DNA from: Pontiella desulfatans
GTDB taxonomy: Bacteria > Verrucomicrobiota > Kiritimatiellia > Kiritimatiellales > Pontiellaceae
Assembly: GCA_029287275.1 (NCBI GenBank)
Contig: JARFRL010000044.1
Span: 1 to 5,430 of the forward strand
Direction: 5' to 3'
Length of the DNA: 5,430 nt
In this document: positions 1-5,430 of the stretch, one piece after another
Position numbering within the stretch: position 1 is the stretch's first letter
How the letters are laid out: each line of letters opens with the position of its first letter
Notes under the pieces: generated by a model
Database searches by the model: none
What the model saw: only the letters and a program-made list of their open reading frames with translations
What the model was told of the DNA's origin: nothing
Translations under genes and position numbers: made by a program

Positions 1-188
1 AACAGAGCGAGTTCCATGGGGGTCGCGGCCCAATCATCAGGATCCGCGGAGTCTCCGTCCGCGGTGATCGCAATCCTGCCCGGCAGGGCTGGGTCGGCAC
101 CGAAGACCGCTATATTGGCGGCAAGTGAGAAAATGAGTGCCGTCATCATATGGAACGTATGAGTTCGTGTTTTTTTAGAATGATTCAT
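1..188 (-). CDS. Exported protein of unknown function, N-terminal part only (cut by the left window edge)
   Basis: An open frame starts at an ATG at 188 and runs without a stop to base 1, giving 62 codons. The start looks like a Sec signal peptide: a basic n-region (MNHSKKTRTH), a hydrophobic stretch at about residues 14-29 (MMTALIFSLAANIAVF), then a possible cleavage site after VFG, before ADP. The mature part begins with GRIAITADGDSADPDDWAAT, a beta-strand followed by an Asp cluster. I do not recognise the family. The Asp cluster loosely recalls the N-terminal Asp motif of nucleoside hydrolases and DUF1593-like proteins (strand, then DxDxxxDD), but this is only a resemblance. The Shine-Dalgarno is weak (GAGAAAG, 7 nt before the ATG). 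Two later ATGs (residues 14 and 15) have no better site and would remove the basic n-region, so I keep the first. The gene follows the beta-helix gene on the same strand after 159 bp and may share its regulation. Confidence 0.72.
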   Translation of the reverse strand, partial: MNHSKKTRTHTFHMMTALIFSLAANIAVFGADPALPGRIAITADGDSADPDDWAATPMELAL

Positions 189-273
189 TTTAGTTCTTTC
201 TCTATATCTAAACTATCGACCTGCTGTTTTACCGGTTCATCTTCAACACGATTCACTGCTGATTTCGATGTGC

Positions 274-296
274 AAAAGGGCGCCAGCGCGGTGCCC
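274..296 (-). terminator. Candidate Rho-independent terminator after the beta-helix gene
   Basis: Read on the minus strand, GGGCACC, a GCGCT loop and GGCGCCC form a 7-bp GC-rich stem with one A-C mismatch, followed directly by TTTT and then GC. It begins 51 nt past the beta-helix stop codon. The position and composition suit a terminator or attenuator that reduces transcription into the downstream exported-protein gene. The T-tract is short and the stem imperfect, so it may be leaky or simply coincidental. If the alternative reading frame through 185-421 is real, this hairpin would lie inside coding sequence. Confidence 0.38.
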
Positions 297-347
297 GATC
301 CGAAGACCCCTCCATGATGATGCCACACCAAGAGCCGTTTTCTAGTT

Positions 348-3119
348 TTATGGAAAAGAGTAGGATCTCCGAACGCCGGGATGTCGGGACGCCTCAAAAA
401 AGGACTCCCCGGCCGCCTCTAAATCGACCTTGATCCGCGCGGGTGAAATTTTAAGTTTTTCCGGGAAAATACTCGCCCGGATCATCAGGCGGGAAGTGGA
501 TCCCAAATCGAACCCGATCGAGGTTTCGGGCACATTGCGGATGGCGTTCACGACAACGACTTTTCCGGATTCGATAATATTTTCCTGATCCGGATAGAGC
601 TGATAGGAAAAGTTGCAGATATTCACCTGCGCCTTTGTATTCCCCCGCACATAGATGGTTCGCGGACTGTTGCCCCAGGTGCTGACATTATAGAGCGACA
701 CGATATCATCACAGTTTTCCGCGATATAAATCGAACTGATTTCCCGGTCATCGTCATAGTGCGCGACATCTATGAAATGCATGTTCGCGAACACCAACCC
801 ATCGTTGGCGTGCATGTACAGCCCGTACTTGGACCAGTCGCACCCACTGTTGATCACAATACCGCTGGGTCCTTTTCCGGAGCGCTTTCCCGGTAAAAGT
901 TTAAACGCCTGATTGGAACAAAAAATGAAGGATCCATACACATCCACGTTACGGGAACCCGCGAACACAAAAGCCTTGGTGTTGGCTTTCATCCAGTTGT
1001 CCAGATATGGCTTGTAGCCGTTCTTTCCTTTCGTCGGCGCATTGGGAAAAGACACCGTGTTCCAGTACCAGCTGTTAAAATGCACGTTATCAATGGCGCA
1101 GTTTTCGGCTTCACCGACAAAGATGCCGATATCCAGCGGGGCGCCGTTGCAGTAGCCGATATAACAGTCTTTGGCGTCATGGGTATGCAGATCAATAAAA
1201 CGCCAGGGGTTGGAAGCGGTCACATGCTTGACGTAGGCCCGGTCGCCCTTCATTCGGATCAACCAGGCGTACGTTTCAAGTATCTCTTGTTTTTCGGGAC
1301 TGTATTGCTGGTCCGGATAGTGAAAAAACAGCCCGTCCAGACCGGCGTTCTCTTCCAGTATAACGGCGGCGTTGTTTTCGTCGTTTTTGCCATATTCAAC
1401 AAAGATGACCGCGCCTTTCGGTGTGCCCTTGGCCACATAATGGGACAGAAACTTCGAATGCTGCCACGACTGAACGGGACCGCGAAGCTCCACGTTTTTT
1501 CGGACCGTCAGCTGTTTTTTCAGCATATAAAGCCCGGGGTTCAGCACCACGTAACCGCCGCCTTTAAGGCTGACCGCGTCAATCATTTTCTGGATCCGCG
1601 GTGAATCGTCGGACTTCCCGTTACCTGCCTCCACCCATATGGTATCCTGTCGGGTCGGCGCGTAGGTCGATATTTTATTTTCATCATAGGTGTAGGGCGG
1701 CACCTTGATGTACTGCTTCCTGGACGCGCTCAACTTGAAACGGTCACCCGCTCTGTTTTCGATCTGCCGACCGCCCGAAAACCGGCAATCGGTGATGATT
1801 GCCGACGCGGCGTCCGCGCCCACGAAAAGATGATTTTCTTCAAAGCTGAAATCGCAATCGGTTACAATCAGGTTGCCTCCCGTCCAAACCATCGGACTTT
1901 CAAACCTGCAGGCGCTGAACATCAGGGAAAACTTATCATTCGGCTTTGCTTCCCAGGACTGCATCAGAGCCGCCTCGCCCCCGCGCAGCGTGCATCCCAT
2001 AAACATGGCGCATTCCAGTCCGCGCATTGGGTTTTCCACAAAAACGGCGGCGCGCTTCCCCTCCAGAACGCAGTTATAAAACTGGGTGCCGTGATTTTTA
2101 ATATTCTTGATCCAGACCGCGTCGTAACACTCCGTGATTCTGAAATTGACGTAATGGCCTTCGCTGTCCAGCCAGACTTTATATTTCCCGTGGATATGAC
2201 CGTCGGCCAGCTCCAGTCCCTTGCGATAACCCCGAATGGTAATATTCGCCAGCTCCGAGCCATCGCATCGGTGATAGGTAATGCCCGACGCGTTCTCAAA
2301 CAGATGTTTTTTTAACGCGGCCCGATCGACCGGCTTTTCATCCAGCCCCGATGCCGGCCAGTAATCCGGGTTGAACCCGACGCCGACAATCCGCGGAATA
2401 TCCGCGTCCCGCCACACTTCGATACCGCGGCGCAGCGGAGTGCCATAGATGTTTTTCATCAGCTCGATGCACGTCCCGCTGTTCGCGTCCCCCAGCTGAA
2501 TGCCGGTATAGGCGTTCACGAGAAAAACGTTGCGCGTGGCACTGTTGATCGCCCATTGGGAGTCGACTTCCATTTGTCGAATCGTCGGAGCGTAAGGAAC
2601 AATTGCATCCACCTGCTGTTCCGGATACCAGATCACCAGACCGTCAATCAGGCTGGATCCATCCTGAATAAACAGGGGTTCAGCCTGATCATCCATGCCG
2701 CGACCATAGTACGCGCGGATGATGGTGTTCTTCGTTGGATCCACCGGTTCGCTGATACTCGGCTCCACATAATCGCCTCTCAAGGCCGTTCCGGGACGTA
2801 TGAACACCGGCTGATCGAGTCGATATTTACCGGCCGGCAGGTAAAGCGTTCCTCCACCTCGCGCGAACAGCCTTTCAAGAGCCGTGTTCAGGAGATCGGA
2901 AACATCCGTCGTACCGGTACGATCCAACGCGCGCCCGGCCAGCACATCAGCATGCCAGCCATGAATCAGGGTATCGTGGGGATGATGAATCGAGATCGCG
3001 CGCATAGCCGGCCGCTCATCAACGCCGAGCGTTTCTCCCGCTGTTCGCATGGGAAACGCGCCATGAACAATTAAACCGGAAATAACAACCGCCACGTTCA
3101 GCAACCTCAACATTTCCAT
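348..3119 (-). CDS. Exported tandem right-handed beta-helix protein, pectate-lyase superfamily (GH55-like layout)
   Basis: The protein has 923 residues and probably acts on a polysaccharide outside the cytoplasm. Residues 1 to about 28 resemble a signal peptide, with a hydrophobic core LLNVAVVISGLIVHGAF. Two halves each begin with a pectate-lyase-superfamily motif (PF12708 type). The first is at about 67-115 (TDVSDLLNTAL, GGG at 88-90, LPAGKY, LRG at 113-115). The second is at about 493-547 (GNGKSDDSPRIQ, GGG at 520-522, LNPGLY, LRG at 545-547). Each half then has a matching motif, YPEQQ at 165-169 and YPDQQ at 601-605, inside a similar stretch (SLIDGL / GLDGL). The rest is rich in short beta-strands with N, C, G and D turns, as in beta-helix coils. 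Family 55 glycoside hydrolases (exo-beta-1,3-glucanases) also have two tandem beta-helices, but I cannot see catalytic residues, so glycosidase, lyase or non-catalytic binding all remain possible. The ATG at 3119 is chosen because AGGA lies 8 nt upstream; the ATG two codons later is less well spaced. The last 18 or so residues may be replaced by another frame (see findings). Confidence 0.87.
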   Translation of the reverse strand: MEMLRLLNVAVVISGLIVHGAFPMRTAGETLGVDERPAMRAISIHHPHDTLIHGWHADVLAGRALDRTGTTDVSDLLNTALERLFARGGGTLYLPAGKYRLDQPVFIRPGTALRGDYVEPSISEPVDPTKNTIIRAYYGRGMDDQAEPLFIQDGSSLIDGLVIWYPEQQVDAIVPYAPTIRQMEVDSQWAINSATRNVFLVNAYTGIQLGDANSGTCIELMKNIYGTPLRRGIEVWRDADIPRIVGVGFNPDYWPASGLDEKPVDRAALKKHLFENASGITYHRCDGSELANITIRGYRKGLELADGHIHGKYKVWLDSEGHYVNFRITECYDAVWIKNIKNHGTQFYNCVLEGKRAAVFVENPMRGLECAMFMGCTLRGGEAALMQSWEAKPNDKFSLMFSACRFESPMVWTGGNLIVTDCDFSFEENHLFVGADAASAIITDCRFSGGRQIENRAGDRFKLSASRKQYIKVPPYTYDENKISTYAPTRQDTIWVEAGNGKSDDSPRIQKMIDAVSLKGGGYVVLNPGLYMLKKQLTVRKNVELRGPVQSWQHSKFLSHYVAKGTPKGAVIFVEYGKNDENNAAVILEENAGLDGLFFHYPDQQYSPEKQEILETYAWLIRMKGDRAYVKHVTASNPWRFIDLHTHDAKDCYIGYCNGAPLDIGIFVGEAENCAIDNVHFNSWYWNTVSFPNAPTKGKNGYKPYLDNWMKANTKAFVFAGSRNVDVYGSFIFCSNQAFKLLPGKRSGKGPSGIVINSGCDWSKYGLYMHANDGLVFANMHFIDVAHYDDDREISSIYIAENCDDIVSLYNVSTWGNSPRTIYVRGNTKAQVNICNFSYQLYPDQENIIESGKVVVVNAIRNVPETSIGFDLGSTSRLMIRASIFPEKLKISPARIKVDLEAAGESFFEASRHPGVRRSYSFP

Positions 3120-3131
3120 ACCAACATTCCT
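3120..3131 (-). promoter_or_regulatory. Ribosome binding site deciding the beta-helix gene start
   Basis: On the minus strand AGGA (within AAAAGGAA) sits 8 nt before the ATG at 3119. The in-frame ATG at 3113 would be 14 nt away, which is less suitable, so the first ATG is preferred. Confidence 0.6.
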
Positions 3132-3272
3132 TTTCCCGTATCACGGAGTTCACGTCTCTCCCTTCAGCATGTTCTCCCAATCGCACGTTTTAAGGCAGGT
3201 AGGTGCGCGACAGGAGAACGGTAGCTGGGCGACACTCCGCGACCGTATAAGCCACCTTGGTATGTCGCTTTG

Positions 3273-3303
3273 GTTTCCTGTTGGCCCATTCCGTGAAGGA
3301 AAC
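3273..3303. repeat. Inverted repeat GTTTCCT / AGGAAAC, candidate operator
   Basis: Perfect 7-bp arms at 3273-3279 and 3297-3303 are separated by 17 bp, so the arm centres are 24 bp apart, a little over two helical turns. The repeat lies about 150-185 bp upstream of the beta-helix start. Spacing of this kind suits a dimeric DNA-binding protein, but AraC-type sites are more often direct repeats, and arms this short can arise by chance. Confidence 0.25.
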
Positions 3304-3410
3304 TTTTTGTCATCGATGTCGCCAGAGCATCGTTTTTTACGCCGCTCCCTTACCGGTCACATACAACGTGAGGACACGGAAAAGGGCGCAAAGAGTAAAC
3401 CGTCGACCTT

Positions 3411-3522
3411 CCAGCTCGGAAGACTGGGTCACAGCCGAAGCCGTTGTAAACGAATGGAACACCGATGAACGGAGGCCACATCGCCCCGCGGGCGGAAAGT
3501 CATCCATGCCAGTTCCGGAAGA
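3411..3522. repeat. Imperfect direct repeat pair in the regulator/beta-helix gap
   Basis: CCAGCTCGGAAGA at 3411-3423 recurs as CCAGTTCCGGAAGA at 3509-3522, with one substitution and one inserted base. Each copy is also partly self-complementary: CTTCC-AGCTC-GGAAG at 3408-3422, and the palindrome TTCCGGAA at 3513-3520. The copies start 98 bp apart. These could be two binding sites for a regulator such as the adjacent AraC-type protein, but the match is short and GGAA/TTCC words are common in this gap. Confidence 0.22.
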
Positions 3523-3566
3523 TCGACATTATGGATCTCGATTCAATCTCCTCCGCGCCGGTCGCG

Positions 3567-4349
3567 TCATCTATACATCGAACGGTATTGAGACGGGGTC
3601 ATATCAAAGTGCTGTTTAAACAACTTGGAAAAGTTGCTCGAATCGTCGCATCCAACTTTAAACGCGATATCAGTCACGGTCTGATCCGAGCCCGCCAGCA
3701 GCTTTGCCGCCTCGGCCATCCGGACTTCCGAGATGAACTTCATCGGGGTTGAGTCAATGGCGTTCTTCAACTTGCGCTGAAGACTTCGCATTCCAAGATT
3801 CAGGGCATCCGCGAAATCCTCCGGACGGAAGTCGGGATCGCCACACCCCTCCTCGACAATTTTATACGCATGCTCGAGAAACTTCCGATCTTCGGCTTGC
3901 CCGGAAAACGAGCGGTCGAGTTGAAGAAATTCGTGTTGAAACTTTTTCCGTAGCAGGCTTCGCTGTTTAAGCAGATTATGAATCCGCAGCTCCAACAACG
4001 CCATATGGAACGGCTTGGTTACATAATCATCCGCTCCGATTTCCAGTCCCTCTATCTGGCTTTCCACGCTGTTTTTCGCGGTAAGCATAATGACCGGGAT
4101 ATGTGACGTCATCATGTTGGACTTCAGTTCATTGCACAATTCAATACCGCTCATTACAGGCATCATGATATCGGTAAGCACCAAGTCGGGAAGATGGTTC
4201 AAGGCCATCTCCAACGCTTCCTTCCCATTTGAAGCGCGGAGCGCTTTAAACCCCTCTTCTTCCAGACCCGAAGCAATGAATTCACAAAGCTCGGGGTCAT
4301 CCTCTACCACAAGCAAAGTATATATCTCTTTTTCGGGCTCTTTATCCAT
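3567..4349 (-). CDS. Response regulator, REC receiver plus AraC-type (HTH_18) DNA-binding domain
   Basis: This 260-residue cytoplasmic transcription regulator should be phosphorylated by the kinase encoded just upstream. The receiver spans about residues 10-128: acidic pair E16-D17-D18 (LLVVEDD), phospho-acceptor D60 in LVLTDIMMP, switch threonine T90 (MLTA) and conserved K112 (TKPF), so every key residue is present. A linker of about 40 residues leads to a C-terminal AraC-type domain at about 170-260. Its two helix-turn-helix units are visible: ALNLGMRSLQRKLK, then VTDIAFKVGCDDSSNFSKLF, ending in the family signature HFDMTPSQYR. This is the same tail as in hybrid two-component systems, but here it is a separate protein. 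The start at 4349 is chosen over an in-frame ATG at 4430 because GGGAG lies 7 nt upstream and the extra 27 residues are only a shadow of the kinase gene. The start overlaps the kinase stop by 8 nt, implying translational coupling. Likely targets are the downstream exported-protein genes, which is inference. Confidence 0.93.
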   Translation of the reverse strand: MDKEPEKEIYTLLVVEDDPELCEFIASGLEEEGFKALRASNGKEALEMALNHLPDLVLTDIMMPVMSGIELCNELKSNMMTSHIPVIMLTAKNSVESQIEGLEIGADDYVTKPFHMALLELRIHNLLKQRSLLRKKFQHEFLQLDRSFSGQAEDRKFLEHAYKIVEEGCGDPDFRPEDFADALNLGMRSLQRKLKNAIDSTPMKFISEVRMAEAAKLLAGSDQTVTDIAFKVGCDDSSNFSKLFKQHFDMTPSQYRSMYR

Positions 4350-5430
4350 CGGCTTTCTCCCGCGATTCGGTGACGGTTGTTTTTTTGAATGGCAAGACCA
4401 CGATAAACCGGCACCCGGGATGCTCGGCATCTAAACGCGCCGGGCTTTCCACCGCGATACGGCCTCCCCAGAGTTCAACCAGGTCTTTAGTTAGATTCAA
4501 GCCAATGCCGGAGCCATCAATCAGTTGTTTTTCCGGAACCCTGTAAAATCGTTCAAATATGTGCTGCAGGTGTTCCTCCTCAATGCCGGGGCCCGAATCC
4601 TCAACCGTGAAGACCAGTTCATGATCGTCCGGCTTCTCAGTCAGCTCAATACCGACCTTGCCTCCCGACGGCGTATACTTAATGGCGTTACCGACCAGAT
4701 TCTGCGCTATCTTACGCAACCGATCCTCATCGATGTATCCCCGCAGCGTTTCCAATCCCTGGAAGACGCAGCTCACGTGCTTGGCATCCGCCATCGGCCG
4801 CATCAGATCAACCGTTTCGCGAACACACAAAGCGGCATCGTCTTCAACCAGATTGAGGGTCATTTTCCCTTTTTCCAGCTTCCGGAAATCCATCAGTTGC
4901 GTCGCCAGGGTCGAGACCCGCTCCACATTCCGCAACGCCTGGTTGAGCAGCTTGCGCTTGGACTCGTCGTGCTCCCGCTTGAGGATGCGTTCCAGCGGCC
5001 CCAGGATCAGGGTCAACGGGGTATTGAGTTCATGGGAAATATTGGTGAAGAAGCCGGATTTCAGCTGATCCATTTCCGCCAGGTGCGCGGCCCGCTCCTC
5101 CATCCGGTTTTTCTGTACGAGCAAGCGGTGCTCGCGATAACGGATGAAAATCCACAGCAACAAACCCGCAAGACCGAAAAGCAACAGGATCAAAAATATA
5201 AACCACGCCTGCTTCCAAACCGGAGGAAGAACCGTAAAGGAAACGCGGGCCGGAGAGGGATCGATATTAAACTCTTGGTCGCGGGCGCGCACTTCAAATT
5301 CATGGTCTCCATCGGGCAGTTTAAGAAACGTCCGTCCGCCCTCGCTGTAAAACGGCGACCATTCGCCCCCGTTAAAACGCCATGAAAACTGCAGTTCCTC
5401 AGAACGTGTCAGTGAAAACCGGTCGCGGCC
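4342..5430 (-). CDS. Sensor histidine kinase with Y_Y_Y domain, C-terminal 362 residues (cut by the right window edge)
   Basis: The frame is open from base 5430 to a TAA at 4342-4344. An apparent start at 5292 is only an internal GTG coding for Val; the 46 codons before it continue the same domain. Visible residues 1 to about 66 are a Y_Y_Y domain (LQFSWRFNGGEWSPF, then LPDGDHEFEVRARD), the periplasmic module that normally follows a Reg_prop beta-propeller, which would lie beyond the window. PPVWKQAWF at 69-77 leads into one membrane helix at about 76-97, then a coiled linker. The HisKA phospho-acceptor is H133 in NISHELNTPL. The HATPase has an N box with N247 (NLVGNAIKYTP), a G1 box with D277 (DSGPGI) and a G2 box at 305-310 (GSGIGL), ending in RFIVVLPF. 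All catalytic motifs are intact. By family, it should sense an extracytoplasmic ligand, probably an oligosaccharide, and phosphorylate the regulator whose start overlaps its last 8 nt. The protein ends about 14 residues after the HATPase, with no receiver fused. Confidence 0.93.
   Translation of the reverse strand, partial: GRDRFSLTRSEELQFSWRFNGGEWSPFYSEGGRTFLKLPDGDHEFEVRARDQEFNIDPSPARVSFTVLPPVWKQAWFIFLILLLFGLAGLLLWIFIRYREHRLLVQKNRMEERAAHLAEMDQLKSGFFTNISHELNTPLTLILGPLERILKREHDESKRKLLNQALRNVERVSTLATQLMDFRKLEKGKMTLNLVEDDAALCVRETVDLMRPMADAKHVSCVFQGLETLRGYIDEDRLRKIAQNLVGNAIKYTPSGGKVGIELTEKPDDHELVFTVEDSGPGIEEEHLQHIFERFYRVPEKQLIDGSGIGLNLTKDLVELWGGRIAVESPARLDAEHPGCRFIVVLPFKKTTVTESREKADG
4350..4361 (-). 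promoter_or_regulatory. Ribosome binding site of the response regulator, inside the kinase gene
   Basis: On the minus strand GGGAG (4357-4361) lies 7 nt before the ATG at 4349, within the last codons of the kinase. It fixes the regulator start and argues that the two proteins are made separately rather than being one frameshifted fusion. Confidence 0.7.

Larger units (their letters stand above)
3120..3566. other. 447-bp intergenic region, probably the control region of the beta-helix gene
   Basis: This gap separates the regulator stop from the beta-helix start. Plus-strand open frames crossing it have low-complexity, Arg/Ser-rich products with no recognisable domain and run antisense into the regulator, so I do not accept them. 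No clear sigma-70 or Bacteroidota-type promoter (TTG...TAnnTTTG) was found. The best -10-like hexamer on the minus strand is TTATAC, near 3244-3249, without a good -35. No GC-rich hairpin with a T-run follows the regulator stop. A very short leader frame (MLKGET, 3170 to 3150, minus strand) with GGGAG 3 nt upstream is present but could be chance. The length of the gap suits binding of an AraC-type regulator upstream of the beta-helix gene, which is inference. Confidence 0.5.

Noticed and set aside
1080..2315. Plus-strand open frames of 174 and 161 codons (1080-1604 and 1830-2315) inside the beta-helix gene
   Set aside because: Both are antisense to a well-supported gene with clear internal duplication, and neither product shows a recognisable motif.
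3150..3170. Six-residue leader frame MLKGET upstream of the beta-helix gene
   Set aside because: It is too short to distinguish from chance, has no runs of regulatory codons, and no attenuator hairpin was seen beside it.
3244..3279. TTATAC as the -10 of a beta-helix promoter
   Set aside because: There is no acceptable -35 hexamer about 17 bp upstream (CCAAAG is found there) and no extended -10.
3482..3494. GC-rich hairpin CGCCC-CGC-GGGCG downstream of the regulator stop, considered as a terminator
   Set aside because: The stem is 5 bp with a 3-nt loop and there is no T-run on either strand after it.
3169..3752. Plus-strand open frames of 95-120 codons across the intergenic gap and into the regulator
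   Set aside because: Three overlapping frames compete, none has a convincing ribosome site or domain, and part of each lies antisense to the AraC-type domain or is Arg/Ser-rich filler.
4350..4430. N-terminal extension of the response regulator to an ATG at 4430
   Set aside because: The extra 27 residues overlap the kinase end and resemble no receiver domain, while the start at 4349 has a strong Shine-Dalgarno.
4525..5385. 286-codon plus-strand open frame opposite the kinase gene
   Set aside because: It lies entirely antisense to the kinase, whose motifs are intact. Its product is rich in R, Q and F with no domain, as expected from the complement of a histidine kinase gene.
21..5430. The same decamer GGTCGCGGCC at 21-30 and 5421-5430, as possible flanking repeats
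   Set aside because: Both copies lie in coding sequence in different reading frames, the match does not extend, and the window edges are arbitrary.

Overview
All convincing genes lie on the minus strand, so the window reads biologically from right to left. The order is a sensor histidine kinase cut by the right edge, a response regulator with a REC domain and an AraC-type DNA-binding domain, a 447-bp gap, a 923-residue exported right-handed beta-helix protein of the pectate-lyase superfamily, and the first 62 codons of a second exported protein cut by the left edge.

The two regulators look like a hybrid two-component system (HTCS) divided into two proteins. The kinase carries the end of a periplasmic Y_Y_Y domain, one membrane segment, a HisKA and a HATPase. 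The regulator starts inside the last codons of the kinase, with an 8-nt overlap and a strong Shine-Dalgarno. In many glycan-degrading Bacteroidota these modules form one polypeptide. Such systems usually sense an oligosaccharide outside the cytoplasmic membrane and switch on nearby polysaccharide-degradation genes. The two exported proteins downstream are natural candidate targets, but this is inferred from order and family only.

The beta-helix protein is internally duplicated. Each half opens with a GGG/LRG pectate-lyase-type motif and carries a YP[ED]QQ motif about 75-80 residues later. Two tandem beta-helices recall glycoside hydrolase family 55. I cannot assign catalytic residues or a substrate.

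The organism is probably a Gram-negative polysaccharide degrader. Moderate GC, a Y_Y_Y sensor, a separate AraC-type regulator and exported beta-helix proteins fit the Verrucomicrobiota/Kiritimatiellota/Lentisphaerota group at least as well as Bacteroidota. No marker gene is present, so this is tentative.

The gap between the regulator and the beta-helix gene contains no convincing gene, only a few weak repeats. The 159-bp gap between the two exported proteins holds a terminator-like hairpin. It also holds an open frame that could be a frameshifted C-terminus of the beta-helix protein, and these two readings conflict. I see no RNA gene, CRISPR array or mobile element. Nothing here is clearly a new system. 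The best leads are the split HTCS, the duplicated beta-helix protein, the unrecognised exported protein at the left edge and the ambiguous beta-helix C-terminus.
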